Part shown: positions 10,301 to 22,219 of the stretch, piece after piece
How the letters are laid out: each line of letters opens with the position of its first letter
Numbering within the stretch: position 1 is the stretch's first letter
Source: Congeria kusceri
Lineage: Eukaryota > Mollusca > Bivalvia > Myida > Dreissenidae
Direction: 5' to 3'
NCBI GenBank assembly: GCA_027627225.1
Contig: CM051038.1
Coordinates: forward strand, 40,917,341 to 40,981,340
Length of the DNA stretch: 64,000 nt
The notes under the pieces: generated by a model
Databases searched by the model: none
Told to the model about the DNA's origin: nothing
Seen by the model: only the letters and a program-made list of their open reading frames with translations
Translations under genes and position numbers: made by a program

Positions 10301-13300
10301 TATGCAGTGAACATTGTTGTACGCCGGTACACAGCTGACTAACCACATTAAACTAGCGAATATGCAGTGAACATTGTTGTACGCCAGCACACAGCTGACT
10401 AACCACATTAAACTAGCGAATATGCAGTGAACATTGTTGTACGCCAGTACACAGCTGACTTACCACATTAAACTAGCGAATATGCAGTGAACATTGTTGT
10501 ACGCCGGTACACATCTGACTAACCACATTAAACTAGCGAATATGCAGTGAACATTGTTGTACGCCAGTACACAGCTGACTAACCACATTAAACTAGCGAA
10601 TATGCAGTGAACATTGTTGTACGCCAGTACACAGCTGACTTACCACATTAAACTAGCGAATATGCAGTGAACATTGTTGTACGCCAGTACACAGCTGACT
10701 TACCACATTAAACTAGCGAATATGCAGTGAACATTGTTGTACGCCGGTACACAGCTGACTAACCACATTAAACTAGCGAATATGCAGTTAATGTTGTTGT
10801 ACGCCGGTACACAGCTGACTAACCACATTAACCTAGCGAATATGCAGTGAACATTGTTGTACGCCGGTACACAGTTGACTAACCACATTAAACTAGCGAA
10901 TATGCAGTGAACATTGTTGTACGCCAGTACACAGCTGACTAACCACATTAAACTAGCGAATATGCAGTGAACATTGTTGTACGCCGGTACACAGCTGACT
11001 AACTACATTAAACTAGCGAATATGCAGTGAACATTGTTGTACGCCAGTACACAGCTGACTTACCACATTAAACTAGCGAATATGCAGTGAACATTGTTGT
11101 ACTCCGGTACACAGCTGACTAACCACATTACACTAGCGAATATGCAGTGAACATTATTGTACGCCAGTACACAGCTGACTAACCACCTTACACTAGCGAA
11201 TATGCAGTGAACATTGTTGTACGCCGGTACACAGCTGACTAACCACATTACACTAGCGAATATGCAGTGAACATTGTTGTACGCCGGTACACAGCTGACT
11301 AACCACATTACACTAGCGATTATGCAGTGAACATTGTTGTACGCCAGTACACAGCTGACTAACCACATTAAACTAGCGAATATGCAGTGAACATTGTTGT
11401 ACGCCGGTACACAGCTGACTAACCACATTACACTAGTGAATATGCAGTGAACATTGTTGTACGCCGGTACACATCTGACTAACCACATTAAACTAGCGAA
11501 TATGCAGTGAACATTGTTGTACGCCAGTACACAGCTGACTAACCACATTAAACAAGCGAATATGCAGTGAACATTGTTGTACGCCAGTACACAGCTGACT
11601 AACCACATTAAACTAGCGAATATGCAGTGAACATTGTTGTACGCCAGTACACATCTGACTAACCACATTAAACTAGCGAATATGCAGTGAACATTGTTGT
11701 ACGCCGGTACACATCTGACTAACCACATTAAACTAGCGAATATGCAGTGAACATTGTTGTACGCCAGTACACAGCGGACTAACCACATTACACTAGAGAA
11801 TATGCAGTGAACATTGTTGTACGCCAGTACACAGCTGACTAACCACATTAAACTAGCGAATATGCAGTGAACCTTGTTGTACGCCGGTACACAGCTGACT
11901 AACCACATTAAACTAGCGAATATGCAGTGAACATTGTTGTACGCCAGTACACAGCTGACTTACCACATTAAACTAGCGAATATGCAGTGAACATTGTTGT
12001 ACGCCGGTACACAGCTGACTAACCACATTAAACTAGCGAATATGCAGTGAACATTGTTGTACGCCAGTACACAGCTGACTAACCACATTAAACTAGCGCA
12101 TATGCAGTGAACATTGTTGTACGCCAGTACACAGCTGACTAACCACATTAAACTAGCGAATATGCAGTGAACATTGTTGTACGCCGGTACACAGCTGACT
12201 AACCACATTAAACTAGCGAATATGCAGTGAACATTGTTGTACGCCGGTACACAGCTGACTTACCACATTAAACTAGCGAATATGCAGTGAACATTGTTGT
12301 ACGCCAGTACACAGCTGACTAACCACATTAAACTAGCGAATATGCAGTGAACATTGTTGTACGCCGGTACACAGCTGACTAACCACATTAAACTAGCGAA
12401 TATGCAGTGAACATTGTTGTACGCCAGTACACAGCTGACTAACTACATTAAACTAGCGAATATGCAGTGAACATTGTTGTACGCCAGTACACAGCTGACT
12501 AACTACATTAAACTAGCGAATATGCAGTGAATGTTGTACGCCAGTACACAGCTGACTAACCACATTAAACTAGCGAATATGCAGTGAATGTTGTACGCCA
12601 GTACACAGCTGACTAACCACATTAAACTAGCGAATATGCAGTGAACATTGTTGTACGCCAGTACACAGCTGACTAACTACATTAAACTAGCGAATATGCA
12701 GTGAACATTGTTGTACGCCGGTACACAGCTGACTAACCACATTAAACTAGCGAATATGCAGTGAACATTGTTGTACGCCAGTACACAGCTGACTTACCAC
12801 ATTAAACTAGCGAATATGCAGTGAACATTGTTGTACGCCGGTACACAGCTGACTTACCACATTAAACTAGCGATAAGGCAGTGAACATTGTTGTACGCCA
12901 GTACACAGCTGACTTTCCACATTAAACTAGCGAATATGCAGTGAACATTGTTGTACGCCGGTACACAGCTGACTAACCACATTAAACTAGCGAATATGCA
13001 GTGAACATTGTTGTACGCCAGTACACAGCTGCCTAACCACATTAAACTAGCGAATATGCAGTGAACATTGTTGTACGCCAGTACACAGCTGACTAACCAC
13101 ATTAAACTAGCGAATATGCAGTGAATGTTGTACGCCAGTACACATCTGACTAACCACATTAAACTAGCGAATATGCAGTGAACATTGTTGTACGCCGGTA
13201 CACAGCTGACTAACCACATTAAACTAGAGCATATGCAGTGAACATTGTTGTACGCCGGCACACATCTGACTAACCACATTAAACTAGCGAATATGCAGTG

Positions 13301-16300
13301 AACATTGTTGTACGCCAGTACACATCTGACTTACCACATTAAACTAGCGAATATGCAGTGAACATTGTTGTACGCCAGTACACATCTGACTAACCACATT
13401 AAACTAGCGAATATGCAGTGAACATTGTTGTACGCCGGTACACAGCTGACTAACCACATTAAACTAGCGAATATGCAGTGAACATTGTTGTACGCCAGTA
13501 CACAGCTGACTTACCACATTAAACTAGCGCATATGCAGTGAACATTGTTGTACGCCGGTACACATCTGACTAACCACATTAAACTAGCGAATATGCAGTG
13601 AACATTGTTGTACGCCAGTACACATCTGACTTACCACATTAAACTAGCGAATATGCAGTGAACATTGTTGTACGCCGGTACACATCTGACTAAGCACATT
13701 AAACTAGCGAATATGCAGTGAACATTGTTGTACGCCGGTACACAGCTGACTAACCACATTAAACTAGCGAATATGCAGTGAACATTGTTGTACGCCGGTA
13801 CACAGCTGACTAACCACATTAAACTAGCGAATATGCAGTGAACATTGATGTACGCCAGTACACAGCTGACTAACCACATTAAACTAGCGAATATGCAGTG
13901 AACATTGTTGTACGCCAGTACACAGCTGACTTACCACATTAAACTAGCGAATATGCAGTGAACATTGTTGTACGCCGGTACACATCTGACTAACCACATT
14001 AAACTAGCGAATATGCAGTGAACATTGTTGTACGCCGGTACACAGCTGACTAACCACATTAAACTAGCGAATATGCAGTGAACATTGTTGTACGCCGGTA
14101 CACAGCTGACTAACCACATTACACTAGCGAATATGCAGTGAACATTGTTGTACGCCGGTACACAGCTGATTAACCACATTAAACTAGCGAATATGCAGTG
14201 AACATTGTTGTACGGCAGTACACAGCTGACTAACCACATTAAACTAGCAAATATGCAGTGAACATTGTTGTACCCCAGTACACAGCTGACTTACCACATT
14301 AAACTAGCGAATATGCAGTGAACATTGTTGAACGCCGGTACACAGCTGACTAACCACATTAAACTAGCGAATATGCAGTGAACATTGTTGTACGCCAGTA
14401 CACAGCTGACTAACCACATTAAACTAGCGAATATGCAGTGAACATTGTTGTACGCAAGTACACAGCTGATTATCCACATTAAACTAGCGAATATGCAGTG
14501 AACATTGTTGTACGCCAGTACACAGCTGACTAACCACATTAAACTAGCAAATATGCAGTGAACATTGTTGTACCCCAGTACACAGCTGACTTACCACATT
14601 AAACTAGCGAATATGCAGTGAACATTGTTGAACGCCGGTACACAGCTGACTAACCACATTAAACTAGCGAATATGCAGTGAACATTGTTGTACGCCAGTA
14701 CACAGCTGACTAACCACATTAAACTAGCGAATATGCAGTGAACATTGTTGTACGCCAGTACACAGCTGACTAACCACATTAAACTAGCGAATATGCAGTG
14801 AACATTGTTGTACGCAAGTACACAGCTGACTAACCACATTAAACTAGCGAATATGCAGTGAACATTGTTGTACGCCAGTACACAGATGACTAACCACATT
14901 AAACTAGCGAATATGCAGTGAACATTGTTGTACGCCAGTACACAGCTGACTAACCACATTAAACTAGCGAATATGCAGTGAACATTGTTGTACGCCGATA
15001 CACAGCTGACTAACCACATTAAACTAGCGAATATGCAGTGAACATTGTTGTACGCCGGTACACAGCTGACTAACCACATTAAACTAGCGCATATGCAGTG
15101 AACATTGTTGTACGCCAGTACACAGCTGACTAACTACATTAAACTAGCGAATATGCAGTGAACATTGTTGTACACCGGTACACAGCTGACTAACCACATT
15201 ACACTAGCGAATATGCAGTGAACATTGTTGTACGCCGGTACACAGCTGACTAACCACATTAAACTAGCGCATATGCAGTGAACATTGTTGTACGCCGGTA
15301 CACAGCTGACTAACCACATTAAACTAGCGAATATGCAGTGAACATTGTTGTACGCCGGTACACAGCTGACTAACCACATTAAACTAGCGAATATGCAGTG
15401 AACATTGTTGTACGCCGGTACACAGCTGACTAACCACATTAAACTAGCGAATATGCAGTGAACATTGTTGTACGCCGGTACACAGCTGACTAACCACATT
15501 AAACTAGCGCATATGCAGTGAACATTGTTGTACGCCAGTACACAGCTGACTAACCACATTAAACTAGCGAATATGCAGTGAATGTTGTTGTACGCCAGTA
15601 CACAGCTGACTAACCACATTAAACTAGCGAATATGCAGTGAACGTTGTTGTACGCCAGTACACAGCTGACTAACCACATTAAACTAGCGAATATGCAGTG
15701 AACATTGTTGTACGCAAGTACACAGCTGACTAACCACATTAAACTAGCGAATATGCAGTGAACATTGTTGTACGCTAGTACACAGATGACTAACCACATT
15801 AAACTAGCGAATATGCAGTGAACATTGTTGTACGCCAGTACACAGCTGACTAACCACATTAAACTAGCGAATATGCAGTGAACATTGTTGTACGCCGATA
15901 CACAGCTGACTAACCACATTAAACTAGCGAATATGCAGTGAACATTGTTGTACGCCGGTACACAGCTGACTAACCACATTAAACTAGCGCATATGCAGTG
16001 AACATTGTTGTACGCCAGTACACAGCTGACTAACTACATTAAACTAGCGAATATGCAGTGAACATTGTTGTACACCGGTACACAGCTGACTAACCACATT
16101 ACACTAGCGAATATGCAGTGAACATTGTTGTACGCCAGTACACAGCTGACTAACCACATTAAACTAGCGCATATGCAGTGAACATTGTTGTACGCCGGTA
16201 CACAGCTGACTAACCACATTAAACTAGCAAATATGCAGTGAAGATTGTTGTACGCCAGTACACAGCTGACTAACTACATTAAACTAGCCAATATGCAGTG

Positions 16301-16554
16301 AACATTGTTGTACGCCAGTACACAGCTGACTAACCACATTAAACTAGCGAATATGCAGTGAACATTGTTGTACGCCAGTACACAGCTGACTAACCACATT
16401 AAACTAGCGAATATGCAGTGAACATTGTTGTGCGCCGGTACACAGCTGACTAACCACATTAAACTAGCGAATATGCAGTGAACATTGTTGTACGCCGGTA
16501 CACAGCTGACTAACCACATTAAACTAGCGAATATGCAGTGAACATTGTTGTACG
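7387..16554. repeat. 60-bp satellite array, about 153 copies
   Basis: Continuous head-to-tail copies of a 60-bp unit starting 'gtacacagctgactaaccac' and ending 'gaacattgttgtacgcca'. Copies differ at a few recurrent positions (gccAgta/gccGgta, acaGctg/acaTctg, taaccac/ttaccac/taactac, aaac/acac/aatc, gcgaa/gcgca). Three units (near 12530, 12590 and 13125) carry the same 3-bp deletion, and single-base indels occur near 7520 and 9938. Blocks of variants recur at 300, 900, 1380 and about 2280 bp, so the array grew partly by segmental duplication. GTAC palindromes flank the unit junction. The array starts about 190 bases upstream of the first exon of Cys/Gly gene 1 and lies between genes 1 and 2. 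Confidence 0.97.
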
Positions 16555-17215
16555 ATGCATACCAAAAATAACTATAATAGCTACATTGTCTAATACTTCT
16601 TTTCATTTTCACGAGACATCGAGAGGTTAAATGTGATACAAGTGGTATGAATTATAAATTTCGTGTTTTCCAATCTGTGAACACGTTCATTACAATGAGC
16701 TAGATACCACTTTTCCTTATTACAGCCTGTATATGTTTAATAGCTGCGATTACATGTATGAGCGAACAGTTGATATTTTAAATTTGAATCTGAAAATATA
16801 ATAATAATAATAATGATGATAATAATAATAATAATAATAATATGTGCATCAGCAATACATAAATCGTGTACATTAGTTAACAATCGAATAATTATTTAGG
16901 GTTCAACATATTTAATACGCACTGATTGAAGAAAGGTACACATATCTTATTTTATATTCAAACCAAAAATGTTGGTTCTCAAAAACATGAAACGGAACCA
17001 AGACCATCACAAATAAATGTTTCATAATGCGTTTTAAGTTATAAATAACATATACCATTTTAGATAAAACAGTATGCAGCAGTACCGGTAACATATAGAT
17101 GAGACATTTTTGACACCACAATAACATTTAACGGTGCACTTTAACATAACCACACATGCATTGACGTGTATCACCAACAGTCAAGTCGCACTATAAGTCT
17201 TAGGTTTCACTGGTT
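16555..17215. other. Spacer between satellite and gene 2, with an (AAT)n microsatellite
   Basis: Contains an imperfect (ATA)n run at about 16796-16842. Otherwise AT-rich with no recognised gene. Confidence 0.5.
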
Positions 17216-18236
17216 CTACCTGTTCTGCAAAACACAACAACTTCCCCCAGAGTCTTTTCCACCCCCACCATCACCGCCACCACTGCCACCACCTTTTCCA
17301 CGACCCTTGCCACCGTCAGCCATATCGCCTCCGGCGGTTTTCCCCTCACACCCACCGCCTCCCATTCCGGCGCTGTTTCCTCCGTTGCCCATCTTACAAC
17401 ATCCGGGCAGACACTGGCCGCCACATTCCGTACAGGACATCGTGGCTTCACATCTGTAATCACCGCCACTATAAACTCCCGTTGACCTGGAGCAAATAAG
17501 AAGTGGCATAAATAAATTGCGATTCTTCATTTATTCTAGTGATTATCTATTGCAATCTTATATATAAACAATGAAATAAATGTTTTGCAATTCTTTTTGC
17601 GATCAAATAAACAATGAAATAGATGTACTGCGATTCTTTATTGCGATCTGATAAACAATGAAATAAATGTACGGAGATTATTTTACTGTGATCACTTTAA
17701 CAATAAAATTATTTTGTTGTGATTTTTTATTGCGATCATATTAACAATGACATACGTGTATTGCAATTCTTTATTACAATCTTCGTGCAGAGTTCTTAAT
17801 TAAGCAATACATGACAATACGTGTTTATTCGTAGTCTGTACATGTACACTGTACATGTAACATACATGTAGTAATTTATCTGCAAAATATTCATAAATGG
17901 TTAATGTATAGCTCATCTGATTGTATGAGATAATGCTCTAAAAGACTATGTACTATTAAGTCATTAAAAACCTACTATATTGAGTTCTGCTCTATAAAAT
18001 AGGGATACACTTCCAATATGAGTGAGTTTTCCAATACTATTGAAACATACTTTTAACTAAATTATACATCATGCCAATAACAAACATTGGTTAATATATT
18101 AACCTACATATATTTTTGTAATAAATTCATGTTCGATTTATACTACAATACCCAAGAAAACAGTACACCAAACATTATATAGATAAATAACGTTTACTAA
18201 AATCTCATACCGTGCTTTAATTTCAGAAGTTCCCAT
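17216..18236 (-). CDS. Cys-rich/Gly-rich small protein, family member 2 (two exons)
   Basis: Same architecture as the genes at 3316-7194 and 33393-34852. Exon 1 is 18211-18236 (26 nt: MGTSEIKA plus CG, donor GTATGAG). Exon 2 is 17216-17486 (271 nt, acceptor tttgctccag). The split codon CG|G gives Arg9 and the spliced product has 98 residues plus TAG. Residues 14-21 are YSGGDYRC; the Cys core is identical to member 1 (C21, C27, C30, C34, C38, C39). The tail is less repetitive than in member 1 (Lys/Asp/Ser interspersed in Gly) and ends CCVLQNR, echoing CVMQYR of member 1. The 724-bp intron contains a 45-bp tandem repeat. Function unknown; no signal peptide seen. An alternative upstream exon at 19521-19680 has a compatible phase-2 donor, so the first exon is not certain. 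Confidence 0.65.
17520..17790. repeat. About 45-bp tandem repeat in the gene 2 intron
   Basis: Five degenerate copies marked by 'aacaatgaaata' and 'ttgcgatc', spaced 43-46 bp apart. The repeat starts close to the 3' splice site of gene 2. Confidence 0.75.
18211..18236 (-). CDS. First coding exon (26 nt) of Cys/Gly family member 2
   Basis: The minus strand reads ATG GGA ACT TCT GAA ATT AAA GCA CG followed by GTATGAG. It shares M-G-T-S-E with member 3 and the same length and phase as both other members. An in-frame stop lies seven codons upstream of the ATG. Confidence 0.6.
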
Positions 18237-18639
18237 TATGTAATTATCCGCACTTTATATGGTAATAAGAAAGCTGCCCAGCAAGGTTTGCTGCGCATAC
18301 CATACATGAACCATAATAATGTAGCTGCATGATAGTTTCGTAAACTATTTATTTAAGTCTGAAATGCATAGTGAATAATCCAATGGTTGTTCGATATTAT
18401 CATTAAACATTTAAGCGCTTGATAGACAATAAACATTGTAAAGCATTGTATATCTAATAGAAATACACCTCATTGTGAAGCCTGATACAATGTATGGACT
18501 ATTCAATAATAACGTCAGTTGGCTAAAGTATGCATGTCATTCATTAATTTTGAGTTTTTATAATGGACTTTAATTGTTACTTTATTGCGATTATTGATCA
18601 ACATCATATTAAGACATCGTAAGCTTAAAACCAAAACAA
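18237..18639. other. Upstream region of Cys/Gly gene 2
   Basis: Presumed 5' flank. An ATATAAAG sequence lies about 17-25 bases upstream of the ATG on the minus strand, too close to serve as an ordinary TATA box unless translation starts near the cap. No shared promoter motif with the other two genes was spotted by eye. Confidence 0.3.
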
Positions 18640-19410
18640 AATCACCGCCTACGGGCGCTGGACGCTCGACTTTCTCATATTTGATAGTACTATAGGCTTT
18701 TGTTTATAGAATAAGTTTATCACTGTCATAAAGTTTTTTGAATTTCAAGTCATTACCTCTGATAGATATTGAGAAACTTGACCTAAAGCAAAATATTTTA
18801 AGTTGAAAAAAGGGCTATAACTCCACCAAAATCTTTGATTTAGTTACCTCATCTTGTTTACAGAATGGCTTAATAACTGTGATCAAGTATTTTGTGTTTC
18901 AAGTCTATACCTCTTATAGATATTGTGAAATTTGACCTAAAGAGGAATTTCTAAGTTGAAAAAGGGGCAATTACTCATGTAAAGTCCTTGATAGAGTATT
19001 TAGAAATCGACCTAAAAGAAAAATTGTAAGTCGAAACAATGGTAATAACTCCAACAAAATCCTTGAAAGAAAAGTCTATTTTCTTGTCTGAAGAATAGTG
19101 TCAGCACCATAAATAAGTGCCTTGAGTTTCAATTTAATGTCTGTCGTGGTTGTCAAAACATGCTAAGTTGTAAGTCCAAACAATGGCAGATACCTCTTGA
19201 AAAATACAAATCACAGGGTTGGTTACCTGTCTTGTTGTAATGGAGTACCGTTTTGATAGTGAACAAGTATTGAAAGTTTCAAATGGATTCCTTCGATAGT
19301 TTTTGAGAAATGGACTCTGACAAAAAACTTAACCAAAAACTGAACTAACGCTGACGCTAACGCTAACGCAGACGACAGTGCGACGACGGTAGCTTGACTT
19401 TTTTTATTAC
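18640..19410. repeat. Degenerate dispersed repeat with internal near-repeats
   Basis: Recurring phrases ('gatagatattgagaaacttgacc', 'aagttgaaaaaagggc', 'taactcc', 'acagaatggct/gaagaatagtg') appear every 120-150 bases. The right side ends in 'ctgacgctaacgctaacgca' and 'gtagcttgactttttt', with 'gacgctcgactttctc' at the left side. This is typical of an old, non-coding dispersed element; class unknown. Confidence 0.5.
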
Positions 19411-19520
19411 AATGGGACGAATTTTATAAACAGATATTCACAAAACATGCCGGAGAATTTATTAAGTGGTCATATTCGCAAGGGAGATACTAGACTTTGC
19501 GCTATAAATATGGTACATAC

Positions 19521-19680
19521 CTGTCTCCTGTTTCCAGATATGCCAAGACAATCGCAATATCGTGATTCGCTGTATGCGTGCGCACCGACCATTGACTCAT
19601 GGCGTTACACACCGCTTTAAAATACTTTTCTGAATTGTCTTTAACGATTAATGATTCTAACAAGACAGTCGCAGATTCCT
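19521..19680 (-). CDS. Orphan candidate exon (52 codons), gene unknown
   Basis: An open segment flanked by a good acceptor (ctttgtctatatag) and donor (GACAG|GTATGT) on the minus strand. It starts after two leftover bases and ends with AG. Translation includes SEKYFKAVCNAMSQW and DIAIVLAYLETGD, which looks protein-like but is not recognised. The donor phase would also fit exon 2 of the Cys/Gly gene downstream. It may belong to another gene or be a relic. Confidence 0.3.
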
Positions 19681-19873
19681 CTATATAGACAAAGCCCAAA
19701 ATAAGGGTTGTTAAACACCATAAACAACACAAAATGTAGTTCTGACACTGACATTTGTTCAGTTTTTATCAATGAAAGAGATGTCACAATGAATTTGTGC
19801 GAATGACGTCATTGTAACAGCGGTGACGCGCGCTCGAAAATTCGCGTGGAAAGATACGCGGTGTATAGAATAA

Positions 19874-20215
19874 TCACAGTCTGTATCCTGATAACGCATG
19901 CTCAGAAGATAATGCATGCTCAGAAGATGATGCAGTCTTCAGCGGAGGAGCAGAGAGTGGGGTGCGTCAGTTTATGTATAATTGTATTTTTACCCTTACC
20001 CCATGCAATCTTTTTGCGATATATGTTAATTAAGTGATCAACCATCTATCTACAGGTGCCCAAAGTTTCGAAAATATTCGTCAGATAAGCGTATAAACAG
20101 AGAAATAAATACAAAACTTCCCCCAAATTAGCGGAAAATGGTATATTATGCATTATCTTCTGAGCGTGCATTAGTGCATTATCTTCTGGGCTAGTATTAT
20201 CAGAATACAGACCGT
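19874..20215. mobile_element. MITE with about 60-bp imperfect terminal inverted repeats
   Basis: The left end (GTCTGTATCCTGATAA, then two 'atgctcagaagat' repeats) is mirrored by the right end (ttatcttctg repeats, then TTATCAGAATACAGAC). Internal sequence is non-coding. The length of about 340 bp and long inverted arms fit a miniature inverted-repeat element. Target duplication is not clear. Confidence 0.7.
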
Positions 20216-20880
20216 GTCGTGATATTGTAGTTCTTAATCTAACTGTAAAAATTATATGTCAGATCAAGTTAGAATCAGAACTGCAGATCGTTGTTAACCG
20301 ATTAACAACTCTTAATCGAAAATTACTTCGAAAATGACACAATCTGTCATACATATGTTATATATTTTATCAGAAGCGTATTTGCTCCTTTATTTATTTA
20401 TTTTTTTCGTTTCTTCCTTCCATGTTTGAAAATTGTAAAATATCAAGTTGCTTTTGTGTTTAAAAACCCTTTAAACTTACAATATCCCGAAAAGGTTTAT
20501 CGAATTTGGCGGAACGTCAAATAGTCAGAACAAACTTAATTAAATGTAAATTAACTTATGTTGATAAAATGTTCGTCATATCATAAAGAATATACACGGT
20601 CCGTTAGCCTTCGTAATTCACGTGACAAACGGTGGCGCAGTCATCAGATTGATTTTCGTAGTTACTTTTTCTTCGACAATTAGAATGAACAAAATTAATT
20701 CAGAAAATCTAATAAACTTTGTTATTTACAGTAAATAGAACTGTATGGGTTTCTAAAAGAGAAAAGTCGGAGTTATTTTTAATGAAACTCCAACCATACA
20801 ATAAAACATATGTGTACATATAACTTCGCATGCAACTGCTTTTAGGAGACTAATGCCGGTGTAGGCAGACATTAGGTGTA
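20216..20880. other. Intergenic, nothing recognised
   Basis: No coding frame, repeat or RNA motif seen. Confidence 0.4.
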
Positions 20881-21154
20881 GGTTCGTATTCACCAACCTA
20901 ATTTTAGACTTAGGACTAAGACAAGACTAAGAATAAAGAATATTCTTCCAACTGTTCTCTTCTAAGGACGCTGCAAATTTGATTCTTACTTGCTAATCAC
21001 CCACTCTGATTCAGCAGTCCTTATTTACAATGATTTGTAAATGACATAAGCAACATAAGAACACAGTATATTTGCGAAAGCAGAACTATTTGATCTTGAG
21101 TCTAAGTCTGTTCATTATTCTTTAGTCTAAGAATGGGTTGATGAATACAGACCC
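20881..21154. mobile_element. MITE with about 35-bp terminal inverted repeats
   Basis: The left end (ggttcgtattcaccaacc, then 'ttttagacttagga') is matched by the right end (tagtctaagaatgggttgat, then 'gaatacagaccc') in inverted orientation. About 275 bp, non-coding. Confidence 0.65.
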
Positions 21155-21799
21155 AGGTTCTCCATTTCGTCTTCTGTTGATATCTTTCAAATGTCCGGTT
21201 GATTGAAGCACCGACTTCTTAATACACAATACATCGTATTGCGCCTATAGTGAAACCCAGTACAGTATAACGTAAAGTAATGACTGCAGATGTTAGTACA
21301 ATATCTCCTAGTACAATGTACTGATGTATTTGTACAGTCGTTTAACTAGCACATGTATTCATAATTTGAATATCTAATACATCATCCATGGTACCCCAGG
21401 TTTGCTTCATTGCGTATGCAATGGACTACATGTTTTATGTTTGTTGCACTATTGTGAATATGACTTTTTTATTAACTCATAATGGTGAACTCAAATGAGT
21501 ATTCACTAACGTGAAGAACAACACAACACGTGTTACCACTACGAAGTTTAGTAATACAGTGCGGCATCTGAACATGGTGCTCGGTTAACATTGGTGGTAG
21601 CTATAGTCTGTTTCATGATACAACGTATTCCTTCTTTTCTAAAAGACAAAAGTTAATCATGTCGGTATAATGCGTTACATAATTGTGCAATGTAAATATA
21701 GTATGAGAAAATCAAAATATTAAAATAACAATAATGATTAAGATCAGAGTTTGTCAACAAAATATTAATAATTAATAATTGTCAAGTAATAATTCAATA
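21155..21799. other. Intergenic, nothing recognised
   Basis: AT-rich sequence with no supported feature. Confidence 0.4.
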
Positions 21800-22190
21800 A
21801 GGTCTAAAAAAAAAACTACCAACACGGAAGTCACAGCCTCAGGGTTACATGCTGTCAGTTAGATAATAAGCACATATGGTTGAGTGCAGGATGCATAGAA
21901 TTTGTAAAATACAGTTTAAATGATGTGTTTTGGTATCATTTTAAAGTTATATATGTAAGCAGTAAGAGAAAAGGCTGTTTTGTGCACTACTTTGTCTAGT
22001 GGTCAAAACCGGTGTGTTTTTTTGACATGCTGTTTTTTTCAAAAGGTTATGTCCTCATCTTTCTAACAATTTATGGTGATATATTGGAAAGTAGCTTGGT
22101 CATGGTGAAAACTGAAATCAAACTTTGAATATTGTATATGTAACAAAGAACGAATTTATTTGCGCATGCGTAACCATAAGGGATTTGGCT
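21800..22190 (-). repeat. Dispersed repeat R1, copy 1 (inverted relative to the others)
   Basis: The reverse complement of this stretch matches 61785-62250 along most of its length, with shared landmarks 'gcatgcgcaaat', 'ccatgaccaag', 'atatcaccata', 'aacagcatgtcaaa', 'gtagtgcacaaaac' and 'ctaactgacagcatgtaacc'. A third, interrupted copy lies at 32375-33190. Non-coding; class unknown. Confidence 0.75.
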
Positions 22191-22219
22191 GCCTTCCACT
22201 TGGTATATATTAATTGTCT

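Noticed and set aside
7387..16554. Array resembling a CRISPR locus
   Set aside because: Units are contiguous with no spacers and the sequence is eukaryotic.
7473..16612. Long minus-strand frames with a 20-residue repeat (MWLVSCVLAYNNVHCIFASL)
   Set aside because: They arise because the 60-bp unit is a multiple of three and happens to lack stops in one frame. Variants change amino acids freely (Leu/Pro, Ser/Arg) and create stops throughout; no start or splice context.
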